Positions 25,966 through 33,756 of a stretch of DNA of 64,000 nt are shown in pieces. Origin of the DNA: Massilia sp. Root418 (GTDB lineage Bacteria > Pseudomonadota > Gammaproteobacteria > Burkholderiales > Burkholderiaceae_D); assembly GCF_001425265.1 (NCBI RefSeq), contig NZ_LMEC01000020.1, positions 473,299-537,298 on the forward strand. The letters run 5' to 3'. How positions within the stretch are numbered: the first letter of the stretch is position 1; each line of letters opens with the position of its first letter. The notes under the pieces are model-generated. The model worked only from the letters and a program-made list of their open reading frames with translations. It had not been told where the DNA came from and did no database searches. A program made the translations under genes and the position numbers.

Positions 25966-26735
25966 AGGCCGGTCACCTTGCGCACCAGCCAGAAGTAGGC
26001 ACTGTAAGGCAGCAGCCGCAGCAAACGCAGGCAGTTGCTGAAGCGGCGCGGGAAATGGATGTGGAAGTCGCCACGCTCCAGCCCCCGTACCAGGGCCCGT
26101 GCCGCCGCCTCGGGCGACATCAGCGCCGGCATGGCAAAGTCATTGCCGGCCGTGAGCGCGGTGGCCACGAAGCCGGGGTTGATCTGGTACACGGCGATGC
26201 CGCGCCGGGCCAGGTCCAGGTACAGGGTTTCGGTCAGGTTGATGAGCGCGGCCTTTGTCGGGCCGTACACCAGTGCTTTCGGCAGCCCGCCGTAGCCCGC
26301 GACGGAAGCCACGATGCCGATGCCGCCGCTGCCCTGCCTGAGCAGCGTAGGCAGCACGGTGTCCAGGCAGTTGTAGATGCCGCGCAGGTTCAGGTCCAGC
26401 AGGCGGTTAGCCTGTTCCAGATTGAAGCCGTCGGCGCGCATGGCATGGTAGCCGCCGGCCACCACCAGCACCAGGTCCAGGCGCCAGCCGTGGTGCAGGA
26501 TGCGGCTGCGCGCCTCGTGCAGGCTGGCGGCATCGGTGATATCGAGCGGCACCGGCAGCGCGCGCGGCTGTCCCTCGCACAGCGCTTCCAGCGTGGCCGC
26601 GCGGCGCGCGGACAGCACCACCTCCGCGCCGCGTTCCAGCAGCAGCCGCGCCGTGGACTCGCCAATGCCGCTCGACGCGCCGATGATCCAGACGCAGCGG
26701 CCTTCCCAGCTGCGGACAGGCTTATTGAGCGCCAT
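25962..26735 (-). CDS. Short-chain dehydrogenase/reductase
   Basis: A 257-residue NAD(P)-dependent oxidoreductase. The cofactor motif GASSGIG is at residues 19-25, the catalytic serine is in VASVAGYGG and the YxxxK pair in VYGPTKAAL, so the active site is complete. The C-terminus (RLLRLLPYSAYFWLVRKV) is hydrophobic and may sit on the membrane, as expected for an enzyme acting on lipids. It overlaps its upstream neighbour by 14 bp and its downstream one by 4 bp. Substrate unknown; context suggests a fatty-acyl intermediate. Confidence 0.9.
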   Translation of the reverse strand: MALNKPVRSWEGRCVWIIGASSGIGESTARLLLERGAEVVLSARRAATLEALCEGQPRALPVPLDITDAASLHEARSRILHHGWRLDLVLVVAGGYHAMRADGFNLEQANRLLDLNLRGIYNCLDTVLPTLLRQGSGGIGIVASVAGYGGLPKALVYGPTKAALINLTETLYLDLARRGIAVYQINPGFVATALTAGNDFAMPALMSPEAAARALVRGLERGDFHIHFPRRFSNCLRLLRLLPYSAYFWLVRKVTGL

Positions 26736-27297
26736 TGCCGTCCCTGGCTTTGACGAACGACAGCGTGACCGAGCCGAGGCTGATGCCGAACTTGCTCATG
26801 GCGGCGCGGTTGAGCACGACGTGCTCGTCGATCATGAACATCCAGTCCTCGAAATCGACGTTGACGACCTTTCCATCCACCGGCAGCGCGAGCACGTAGT
26901 TCCAGCGCAGCGCATTGCCGGCCACGATGCCTTGCGCCTCGCCCACCACGTCCGCCGCTGTGCCGGTGTAGCGGCCCGGCGCGGTTTTGCGCAGGGTCCA
27001 GACGCGGCGCTGGCGGGTCCCGTCGGCGTACAGGAACTCCTCGTCCAGGGTGCCGGTATCGCCCTGCCAGGTGCACTGCATGGTGACGGTAAAGCGCTTC
27101 TGCACGGTGCCGCTGCGGTCCTGGAACATGCCATAGGCGAGCACGCGGCCGTTGAAATAGCGCTGCACATCGAGCACAGGGGTTTGCGCGGCGTAGTGTT
27201 GCGGTTCGGCGGGCGCCGCGCAGCCGGACAGCAGGCCCGCCAGCAAGCCGCTCATGGCGGCGCCCGCGAAGCAGGCGCGCAGCATCTTGATTTTCAT
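26722..27297 (-). CDS. DUF3833 lipoprotein
   Basis: A 191-residue exported protein. The N-terminus has a hydrophobic stretch ending in a lipobox (AGLLSGC), so it should be a lipoprotein. The body (VQRYFNGRVLAYGMFQDRSGTVQKRF, DEEFLYADGTRQRR, WMFMIDEHVVLNRAAMSKFG) is the DUF3833 pattern. Function is unknown, but the family is a regular member of clusters containing Cfa-like and DUF1365 proteins. The start ATG at 27297 overlaps the transporter stop by 4 bp; the longer reading frame upstream is ignored. Confidence 0.88.
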   Translation of the reverse strand: MKIKMLRACFAGAAMSGLLAGLLSGCAAPAEPQHYAAQTPVLDVQRYFNGRVLAYGMFQDRSGTVQKRFTVTMQCTWQGDTGTLDEEFLYADGTRQRRVWTLRKTAPGRYTGTAADVVGEAQGIVAGNALRWNYVLALPVDGKVVNVDFEDWMFMIDEHVVLNRAAMSKFGISLGSVTLSFVKARDGNGAQ

Positions 27298-28652
27298 GGT
27301 TCGCTCCGGTTCAGGTGTTTGAGGCTGCGCGTGGCGGCGCGCGTCAGCAGCAGCCAGGCCAGCAATTTCAGGGCACACGGGAGCAGCGCGTAGGCCGCTG
27401 CAAGCGCATCGGCGCCTTGCGCCGCAGCGCCGTGGCCGTTGCCATCGCCGCCTGGGCCGAAGCCGGGCTGGTAGCCCAGCAGTGCCAGCAGCGGCAGTGC
27501 CGCCCCGGCGGCGAGGGCCAGCGCCAGTTGCGTGCACCAGTTCCACCAGGCGAAATACGGCGCCGCCGGCGGCCTGGCTTCGGTCAGGCCGGCCAGCAGT
27601 GCAGGCGGCAGGGCCAGGTCGGCGCCGCCCGCCAGTCCGGTCAGCACGCAGATGGCCGCAAACGCGGCGCCGTCGCCGGGGCCAAGCGCGTACGCCCAGA
27701 TGAAAATCAGTGCAGACAACAGCATGCCTGCCTGCCACGCGGCGATCCCGCCCCAGCGGCGGGCAAGCGCCGACCATAGAGGCATCGAACCCGCCGCCGC
27801 CAGCAGGTAGAGCACCAGCAGCGGGCCTGCCCAGCTGTCCGGCAGGCGCAGGCGGTCGGCTGCGAAGAAGACAAACAGCGTGGCGGGCACGGCGCCAGCC
27901 AGCGCGCTCACCGCGTAGATGCAGAACAGCGCCCTGAAGCGCGGCTCGCGCCACGGCGCCATCAGCGCTGCCAGCTCGCCGGAGGTGAGGGGCGCCGCGA
28001 TAATGCACCCCGGCCGTGGTGCGCGGCGCAGCAGCAGCCACGCGGCGGGCAGCAGGCAGGCGCTGAACACCAGCGCCAGCGTGCCGTATCCCAGCAGCCC
28101 GCTGCTGCCGGCGGCAAGCACGGCGCCGAGCAGGCCGCAGCCTTCGCGCGCCGACATCAGCCGCACCCGGTCTGCAGGCCGCGCAGCAATGGCGGCACCC
28201 CAGCTCTGGTGTGCGATGGTGGCCAGCCCATACCCCAGGTAGACCAGCATCAGCGCGCCGGCGAACCAGCCCAGCAAGGCGGCGCCGCGCCAGGGCGGCG
28301 GATGGAACAGCGCGATGCACCCCGCCAGCAGCGCAGGCAGCGACAGCGCCGCGTGCCAGGCATAACTGCGGCCGTTGCGCACCATCCACCAACCCAGCAG
28401 GGGATCGGCCAACGCGGCCAGCACGCGTACGGCCAACAGCACCGCGCCCACTTGCGCCAGCGCCAGCCCGCCGGCGCGCACGTACAACGGCGGCGCGAAC
28501 AGATACACCGGCAGCGCCACCATCGCCAGCGGCAGCGCGAACAGGGCGTAGCTGGCCTGCGCCGTGCGCGTCAGGCCCGGCCCGACGGGGCCGGCGGCTC
28601 GGCTACACGCCTCCAGCGCGCTCACGGCCCCGCCCCGGCGTTGCGCGGCCAT
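27294..28652 (-). CDS. MFS/GPH-type transporter
   Basis: A 452-residue inner-membrane protein with about 12 hydrophobic segments, beginning near residue 30 (YALFALPLAMVALPVYLFAP). The segment VRVLAALADPLLGWWMVRN corresponds to the conserved helix-2 Asp motif of glycoside-pentoside-hexuronide (MelB-like) transporters. In this operon a sugar is unlikely; related clusters keep an MFS protein of this type with lipid-modification enzymes, so it may move a lipid precursor or product. The chosen ATG at 28652 has ACGGGAA upstream and lies 13 bp after the preceding stop. Confidence 0.85.
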   Translation of the reverse strand: MAAQRRGGAVSALEACSRAAGPVGPGLTRTAQASYALFALPLAMVALPVYLFAPPLYVRAGGLALAQVGAVLLAVRVLAALADPLLGWWMVRNGRSYAWHAALSLPALLAGCIALFHPPPWRGAALLGWFAGALMLVYLGYGLATIAHQSWGAAIAARPADRVRLMSAREGCGLLGAVLAAGSSGLLGYGTLALVFSACLLPAAWLLLRRAPRPGCIIAAPLTSGELAALMAPWREPRFRALFCIYAVSALAGAVPATLFVFFAADRLRLPDSWAGPLLVLYLLAAAGSMPLWSALARRWGGIAAWQAGMLLSALIFIWAYALGPGDGAAFAAICVLTGLAGGADLALPPALLAGLTEARPPAAPYFAWWNWCTQLALALAAGAALPLLALLGYQPGFGPGGDGNGHGAAAQGADALAAAYALLPCALKLLAWLLLTRAATRSLKHLNRSEP

Positions 28653-28665
28653 TCGACGTTCCCGT

Positions 28666-29358
28666 TCATGGCTGCGGGGCCGCGTCGCGCAGCAAGGCTG
28701 CACGCAGCGACGGCGCCGTGGTGCGGGGCGACAGCCAGATGGCAAAGAAGGCCTGCGCGAATTCGTCATCCAGTTGTCCGCCCAGCGGGGCGCCGTTCAG
28801 GAAGAAGCGTACACCCTGCCCCGGCTCATAGCGGCCCGCAAGACGGTCATGCTTGCGGATGTCCGGGAACAGGCCCGTCATGGCCTGCAGCCACGCCTTG
28901 CGCTGCTCCGCGCTGCCGGCTCCGACCTTTTCCATTTGCTCCACGCTGGCTTCCGCGATACGGCTGCCCTGCAGGCTGCGCGCATAGCGCAGCTCCAGAA
29001 CGAACGGCGCGGCGCCGGGATCGCTGTCACGGTAGCCCTGCTGCCCTACCCATAGCCGCGCCTCGTAGATCAGCAGTCCGAACCAGCGGTAGCTGCCCTC
29101 GCCCGCCAGCCGCAGCGGCTGCAGTCCCTGCACGACAGCGACCGGCACCGGAGGCCCGGCTGACGCCATCGCGCCGCCCGCAGGCAGCGGCAAGCAAGCG
29201 CCCAGCAGGCAAACGGCCGCCAGGCAGGCGGCCCGCAGTCTGGCCGAGAGCAGCCTGGCCGTCAGGACTCTGGCTGTCGACATTCCGGCTGTCGGCATCC
29301 TGGCAGTCAGCAGGCGCGGAGCCGCCGCACGCGCGCATGGCAGCATGACAGTGCGCAT
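28666..29358 (-). CDS. Chalcone isomerase-like exported protein
   Basis: A 230-residue protein with a chalcone-isomerase-like domain from about residue 70 (LRLAGEGSYRWFGLLIYEARLWV, FVLELRYARSLQGSRIAEAS, FFLNGAPLGGQLDDEFAQAFFAIWL). Bacterial members are exported and lack known catalysis. The signal region is odd: residues about 15-40 are built from five-residue repeats (LTARM, PTAGM, STARV, LTARL, LSARL) ahead of the hydrophobic core and a possible lipobox (LLGAC). A strong AAGGAG site precedes ATG 29358, so the repeats appear to be translated. It starts 1 bp after the cfa stop. Confidence 0.85.
   Translation of the reverse strand: MRTVMLPCARAAAPRLLTARMPTAGMSTARVLTARLLSARLRAACLAAVCLLGACLPLPAGGAMASAGPPVPVAVVQGLQPLRLAGEGSYRWFGLLIYEARLWVGQQGYRDSDPGAAPFVLELRYARSLQGSRIAEASVEQMEKVGAGSAEQRKAWLQAMTGLFPDIRKHDRLAGRYEPGQGVRFFLNGAPLGGQLDDEFAQAFFAIWLSPRTTAPSLRAALLRDAAPQP
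29236..29310. repeat. 15-bp minisatellite in a signal peptide
   Basis: Five imperfect copies of a 15-bp unit (for example CAGCCTGGCCGTCAG and CATCCTGGCAGTCAG), in frame within the n-region of the chalcone isomerase-like protein. Copy-number change would alter signal-peptide length without a frameshift. Confidence 0.75.
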
Positions 29359-29359
29359 C

Positions 29360-30610
29360 TCACTCCTTCACCAGCGTGAACTGCACCACGTCGGTATTGC
29401 CGGCGTCGAAAGCGCCTTCGCAATACGCCAGATAGAACTCCCAGGTACGCATGAAGCCCAGGTCGAAGCCCTGCGGCGCGATAGCGTCCCGCTCGCGCAG
29501 GAAGGCCACACGCCATAGGCGCAGCGTTTCCGCGTAATCGCGCCCGAAGCGCAGCTCCTGCTCCACCCGCAGCCCGTGCTGCGCCGCGTGGCGCCGGAAC
29601 TCGGCCTGCGACGGCAGCATCCCGCCCGGGAAAATGTACTGCTGGATGAAATCCGTTCCCCGGCTGTAGCGCTCGAACAGCTCGTCCGCGATGGTGATGG
29701 TCTGCACGCACGCGCGGCCCCCGGGCTTCAGGTTGCGCGCCAGGCAGCTGAAATAGTCCGGCCAGTACTGCTGCCCCACGGCTTCGAACATTTCAATGGA
29801 AGCGATGGCGTCGTATTGCCCGCCTGCGTCGCGGTAGTCGCACAATTGCAGGTCCGCCTGCGCAGCCAGCCCGGCATCGGCAAGGCGCGCCTGCGCATAC
29901 GCCAGCTGTTCGCGCGACAGCGTCAGCCCCGTTACGTGCACACCGCCCCGCGCAGCGGTTTCGGCGAATCCGCCCCAGCCGCAGCCGATTTCCAGCACGC
30001 GCGCGCCCGGCTCCACCTGCAGCTGCGCCAGGATGCGCGCGTACTTGGCCGCCTGCGCCTGCTCCAGGCCCATGCCCGGCTCCAGGAACAGCGCGCTCGA
30101 ATAGGTCATGGACGGGTCCAGCCAGCGGCGGTAGAAAGCGTTGCCGAGGTCGTAGTGCGCGTGGATGTTCTTCTTGCTGCCGCGCCGCGAGTTGCGGTTC
30201 AGCAGATGCCGTACGCGGTACAGCAGGCCGCCCCACCAGCTGCCGTACACCAGCGACTCCAGCTCCGCGCGGTTGCGCGCCAGCAGCGCCACCAGCCCGG
30301 GCAGATCGTCCGTGCTCCAGTCGCCAGCGATAAAGCTTTCGGCAAATCCGATATCGCCCGAGCGCAGCACCGCGCCGCAAAGCTTCCAGTTGGCCAGCTT
30401 GAGCGTCACAGGCAGCGCGCCTTCTCCGTATAGTGCCGTGTCGCCGTCCGGCGCCTGCACCAGCACGGCGCCGTGGCGGATACGTGCCAGCGCCGCCAGC
30501 AGCATGCGCGCCGCCGCGGGCGCCCTGGCGGCAATGCCTGCGCCCGCATGGGTGGCATGGGGGGACTCGCGCTGCAGCAGGCAGCCTGTCATCGGCAATG
30601 GGGTGGTCAT
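29360..30610 (-). CDS. Cyclopropane-fatty-acyl-phospholipid synthase-like methyltransferase
   Basis: A 416-residue SAM-dependent enzyme acting on unsaturated chains of membrane phospholipids. Family features: YDLGNAFYRRWLDPSMTYS near residue 155, SAM motif VLEIGCGWGGFAE near 205, SIEMFEAVG and QYIFPGGMLPS. Classical Cfa adds a methylene bridge; paralogues in amine-oxidase/DUF1365 clusters are implicated in methylated or furan fatty acids, and this one may belong there. It overlaps the DUF1365 gene by 4 bp. The housekeeping cfa may be elsewhere, so no symbol is given. Confidence 0.92.
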   Translation of the reverse strand: MTTPLPMTGCLLQRESPHATHAGAGIAARAPAAARMLLAALARIRHGAVLVQAPDGDTALYGEGALPVTLKLANWKLCGAVLRSGDIGFAESFIAGDWSTDDLPGLVALLARNRAELESLVYGSWWGGLLYRVRHLLNRNSRRGSKKNIHAHYDLGNAFYRRWLDPSMTYSSALFLEPGMGLEQAQAAKYARILAQLQVEPGARVLEIGCGWGGFAETAARGGVHVTGLTLSREQLAYAQARLADAGLAAQADLQLCDYRDAGGQYDAIASIEMFEAVGQQYWPDYFSCLARNLKPGGRACVQTITIADELFERYSRGTDFIQQYIFPGGMLPSQAEFRRHAAQHGLRVEQELRFGRDYAETLRLWRVAFLRERDAIAPQGFDLGFMRTWEFYLAYCEGAFDAGNTDVVQFTLVKE

Positions 30611-31422
30611 TTCGAAAGTTCCTCGGTGGGGGCTGGGGGTTTGCTAAAAAAGGGAGCGCGCTTGCACCACAGGCGCAGGGCCTGCCAGTGGATCCTGGCC
30701 ATGACGCCCAGCGTGAGCAGCGGGTGCGTGGCGCAGGCGCGCAGCACGGCGGCGTCGGTGAGCGGCTGCGCCGTGCCGCTGATGCTGGTGGACAGCGCAG
30801 GTTGGCCGCCGTCGCCATGGCTGCCCTGGTCGCTACGGTCCATATAGTCGATGCAGGCCAGGTGGCGCTCCCCTTCGCCGGCGCGTTGCACGCGCATGAA
30901 GCGGAAACGGTAGCCGCCGCGCAGCGGCAGGAAAGGCGAGACGTGAAACGATTTTTCAGCCTCCAGCAAGGCGCCGTTGCCGATGGCCCCGCCGTTTTCC
31001 AGCAGATACAGGTGCCGTTCGCCGAAGGTATTGCGTACGTCGCACAGCACCGCGCGCAGGCTGCCGTCGGCGCGGTGGCAGAACCAGAACGAGACGGGGT
31101 TGAACAGGTAGCCAAGCACGCGCGGCATGGTTTGCAGCCAGACCTCGCCGTCCGCGTCGCGCACGCCGTGCCGCGCCAGCAGCGCGACTATCCAGGCGTG
31201 CAAGGGCTGCGTGCCGTCGCCGTGGTCGGTGTCGTGGAAGGCCAGCAGATTGAAGCGGTTGCGCGCGAACCAGCGCAGCGCAGGCACGCCGTGCGCCAGC
31301 GCGTGCACCGGGACGCGGATATAGAACACGCCATAGCTGAAGGCATTGCGCACCGGCCGCAGGCGCTTGTGGCGCACCTGCCCGAGGCACAGCTGGAAGG
31401 CGCAAGGCTGTTCAGGCGGCAT
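30607..31422 (-). CDS. DUF1365 protein
   Basis: A 271-residue protein of the DUF1365 family: QVRHKRLRPVRNAFSYGVFYI at the start, FNLLAFHDTDHGDG, MPRVLGYLFNPVSFWFCH and CDVRNTFGERHLYLL. The family almost always lies between an FAD-dependent amine oxidase gene and a Cfa-like gene, as here, and is presumed to take part in the same lipid modification. It overlaps its neighbours by 11 and 4 bp. Confidence 0.93.
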   Translation of the reverse strand: MPPEQPCAFQLCLGQVRHKRLRPVRNAFSYGVFYIRVPVHALAHGVPALRWFARNRFNLLAFHDTDHGDGTQPLHAWIVALLARHGVRDADGEVWLQTMPRVLGYLFNPVSFWFCHRADGSLRAVLCDVRNTFGERHLYLLENGGAIGNGALLEAEKSFHVSPFLPLRGGYRFRFMRVQRAGEGERHLACIDYMDRSDQGSHGDGGQPALSTSISGTAQPLTDAAVLRACATHPLLTLGVMARIHWQALRLWCKRAPFFSKPPAPTEELSK

Positions 31423-32716
31423 GGCTCAGCACCGTTTTCTGCATCAGCGCGGCGGCCACCTGCAGGCCGGACTTGAGCCCATCCTCATGAAAACCGTAAC
31501 CGGTCCACGCGCCGGCGAACCACACGTGGCGCTCGCCCTGCAATGCCGGCAGGCGCGCCTGCGCGCTGACGGCGCGCTGGTCGAACACCGGATGCGCATA
31601 GTCGAAGCTGGCCAGCACCTTTTCCGCCGCCGGTTCGGCAACCGGATTGAGCGACACGATCACCGGCGTGGTGAACGGCAGCGGCTGCAGCATGTTGAGC
31701 AGGTAGTGCACGCACACGCGCGGCGCGCCTTGTTCATCCACGCCGCCCTGGTAGTTCCAGGCCGACCAGGCCTTGCGGCGCACCGGCAGGCAGCTGGCGT
31801 CGGTGTGCAGCACGGCGCGGTTAGGCTGGTAGCGGATGGCGCCCAGCACGTCGCGCTCGGCCGCCACCGGCCGTTCCAGCAGCGCCAGCGCCTGGTCGCT
31901 GTGGCAGGCCAGCACCACTTCGTCGTACAGGGACGTACCGCCGTCCGTGCGGACAGCCACCGAGAGCGCACCGCCCGGCATGCGCTGCACGGCGCGTACC
32001 GGCGTGTTCAGGCGGCGCTGCGGTATGCCGTCCAGCATGCGCCGCACATATTCGCGCGAGCCACCCGTCACCGTGCGCCATTGTGGCCGGTCCCGTATCT
32101 GCAGCAGGCCGTGGTTATGGCAGAAACGCACGAAGCTCGCCAGCGGGAACTCCAGCATCTGCCCGGTGGGACAGGACCAGATGCAGGCCGCCATCGGCAG
32201 CAGATACCAGTCGCGGAAGGCGCGGCCATAGCCGTGCAGGTCGAGATAATGGCCCAGGGCCATGCCGGAGGTGGCGGACAGGCCGGTGCCCGGCGCATCG
32301 CTGGTGGCCAGCACTGTGGCGGCGCGGTTGAAACGCAGGATATCGCGCAGCATGCCGAGGAAGGCCGGCCGCAGCAGGTTGCGGCGCTGCGCGAAAACGG
32401 TGCCCAGGCTGGCGCCCGCCCATTCCAGTCCACCGCCGGGTTGCGGCAGCTTCACCGAAAAGGACATGTCGGTCGCGCTGGTCGGCACGCCCAGGTCGGC
32501 GAACAGGCCCATCAAGTGCGGATAGGTGGCGTTGTTATACACCAGGAAGCCGGTGTCGACGCCGTGCGTGGCGCCGTCCAGCGTCACGTCCACGGTGTTG
32601 CTATGGCCGCCGAACCAGCCGCCGCCCTCGTAGAGGGTGACGTCCCGGCCCAGCTGCGCCAGCCTGTGCGCGCACGCCAGCCCGGCGATGCCGGCTCCGA
32701 TTACCGCTATTTTCAT
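31412..32716 (-). CDS. FAD-dependent amine oxidase-like enzyme
   Basis: A 434-residue flavoprotein and first gene of the operon. The dinucleotide-binding start IAVIGAGIAGLACAHRLAQLGRDVTLYEGGGWFGGHSNTV is typical of the amine oxidase/phytoene desaturase group, and the C-terminal FAD motif appears in WFAGAWTGYGFHEDGL. With DUF1365 and Cfa-like proteins it probably desaturates or oxidises a modified acyl chain. The ATG at 32716 has AGAGGACAGG upstream; a TTG one codon earlier is rejected. The upstream 234-bp region contains a 13-bp direct repeat. Confidence 0.9.
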   Translation of the reverse strand: MKIAVIGAGIAGLACAHRLAQLGRDVTLYEGGGWFGGHSNTVDVTLDGATHGVDTGFLVYNNATYPHLMGLFADLGVPTSATDMSFSVKLPQPGGGLEWAGASLGTVFAQRRNLLRPAFLGMLRDILRFNRAATVLATSDAPGTGLSATSGMALGHYLDLHGYGRAFRDWYLLPMAACIWSCPTGQMLEFPLASFVRFCHNHGLLQIRDRPQWRTVTGGSREYVRRMLDGIPQRRLNTPVRAVQRMPGGALSVAVRTDGGTSLYDEVVLACHSDQALALLERPVAAERDVLGAIRYQPNRAVLHTDASCLPVRRKAWSAWNYQGGVDEQGAPRVCVHYLLNMLQPLPFTTPVIVSLNPVAEPAAEKVLASFDYAHPVFDQRAVSAQARLPALQGERHVWFAGAWTGYGFHEDGLKSGLQVAAALMQKTVLSHAA

Positions 32717-32769
32717 CAACCTGTCCTCTGTTGTAGGAATGAACTGCCCAACCCCGACAACACTACGGA

Positions 32770-32835
32770 CAATTACGGGTCAAGTCCAGCGAACGCTGCA
32801 GTTTACGCTGCTTTTCTCGGTTCAATGACGGGTCA
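32770..32835 (-). promoter_or_regulatory. Direct repeats upstream of lipid-modification operon
   Basis: Two 13-bp direct repeats on the minus strand, TGACCCGTCATTG (32835-32823) and TGACCCGTAATTG (32782-32770), one mismatch apart and 53 bp from start to start, in the region feeding the amine-oxidase operon. They could be activator sites or promoter elements; no canonical -35/-10 pair at standard spacing is evident nearby. Confidence 0.45.
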
Positions 32836-32950
32836 TCGTGATCAGCAAGAAGGCCGCTGGGACGGGTGGAAAGCGGCCCCTGCGTGCAGTGCGGGGCTGC
32901 CGCACCATACTGCTAGAATGGCCGGTCAACCCCGATCATCCAAGGCTTCC

Positions 32951-33754
32951 ATGGACCTGCAATACCGTAACAACATTCGCCTGGCCGGCGCCGGCGGCAA
33001 GCCCCTGATGGTGCTGCTGCACGGTTTCGGTTGCGACCAGAGCATGTGGCGTTACATGGTGCCGGCCTTTGAAACCAGCCACCGGCTGCTGCTGTTCGAC
33101 CTGGTGGGCAGCGGCGGCTCGGACCTGTCGGCCTATGACCGCAACAAGTACGGCACCCTGCACGGCTATGCGGACGACCTGATCGAGATCATCGCGGCCC
33201 ATGCCAGCGGCCCGGCGGTGTTTGTCGGCCACTCGGTGAGCGCCATGATCGGGCTGCTGGCCTCCAACCAGCGGCCTGACCTGTTCACGTCGCAAATCAT
33301 GGTCGGACCTTCGCCCTGCTATATCGACGACGACGGCTACCGGGGCGGCTTCTCCCGCGCCGACATCGAGGACCTGCTCGACACCATGGAAGGCAACTAC
33401 CTGGGCTGGTCCAGCACCATGGCGCCCGCCATCATGGGCGCCCCGGACCGCCCGGAACTGGCCGAGGAACTGACCAACAGCTTCTGCCGCACCGACCCCG
33501 AGATCGCCCGCCACTTTGCGCGCGTCACCTTCCTGTCCGACCACCGTGCCGACCTGCCCCTGGCGCGCACGCCCGCGCTGATCCTGCAATGCACGGATGA
33601 CCTGATTGCGCCGGTGGAGGTGGGCCAGTACATGCAGCGCGCCATGCCGGGCAGCGTGCTGGCCATGATAGAGAACACCGGCCACTGCCCGCACCTGAGC
33701 GCGCCCGACGCCAGCGTAGCCGCCATCCGCGCCTTCCTGGGCCGAGCGGATTGA
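32951..33754 (+). CDS. RsbQ/KAI2-like alpha/beta hydrolase
   Basis: A 267-residue hydrolase. The oxyanion segment MVLLHGFGCDQSMW and nucleophile elbow FVGHSVSAMIG with S95 are followed by Asp in QCTDDLIAP and His in ENTGHCPH, giving a full catalytic triad. The wording is that of Bacillus RsbQ and plant D14/KAI2 receptors, which act as small-ligand sensors as much as enzymes. The next gene, 2 bp downstream, starts with a PAS domain and signals. In Bacillus RsbQ works with the PAS phosphatase RsbP, so this pair is probably a sensor module with a kinase output. Confidence 0.9.
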   Translation: MDLQYRNNIRLAGAGGKPLMVLLHGFGCDQSMWRYMVPAFETSHRLLLFDLVGSGGSDLSAYDRNKYGTLHGYADDLIEIIAAHASGPAVFVGHSVSAMIGLLASNQRPDLFTSQIMVGPSPCYIDDDGYRGGFSRADIEDLLDTMEGNYLGWSSTMAPAIMGAPDRPELAEELTNSFCRTDPEIARHFARVTFLSDHRADLPLARTPALILQCTDDLIAPVEVGQYMQRAMPGSVLAMIENTGHCPHLSAPDASVAAIRAFLGRAD

Positions 33755-33756
33755 GC

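Noticed and set aside
32717..32719. TTG start one codon before the amine oxidase ATG
   Set aside because: The ATG at 32716 has good spacing from AGAGGACAGG and matches the conserved N-terminus.
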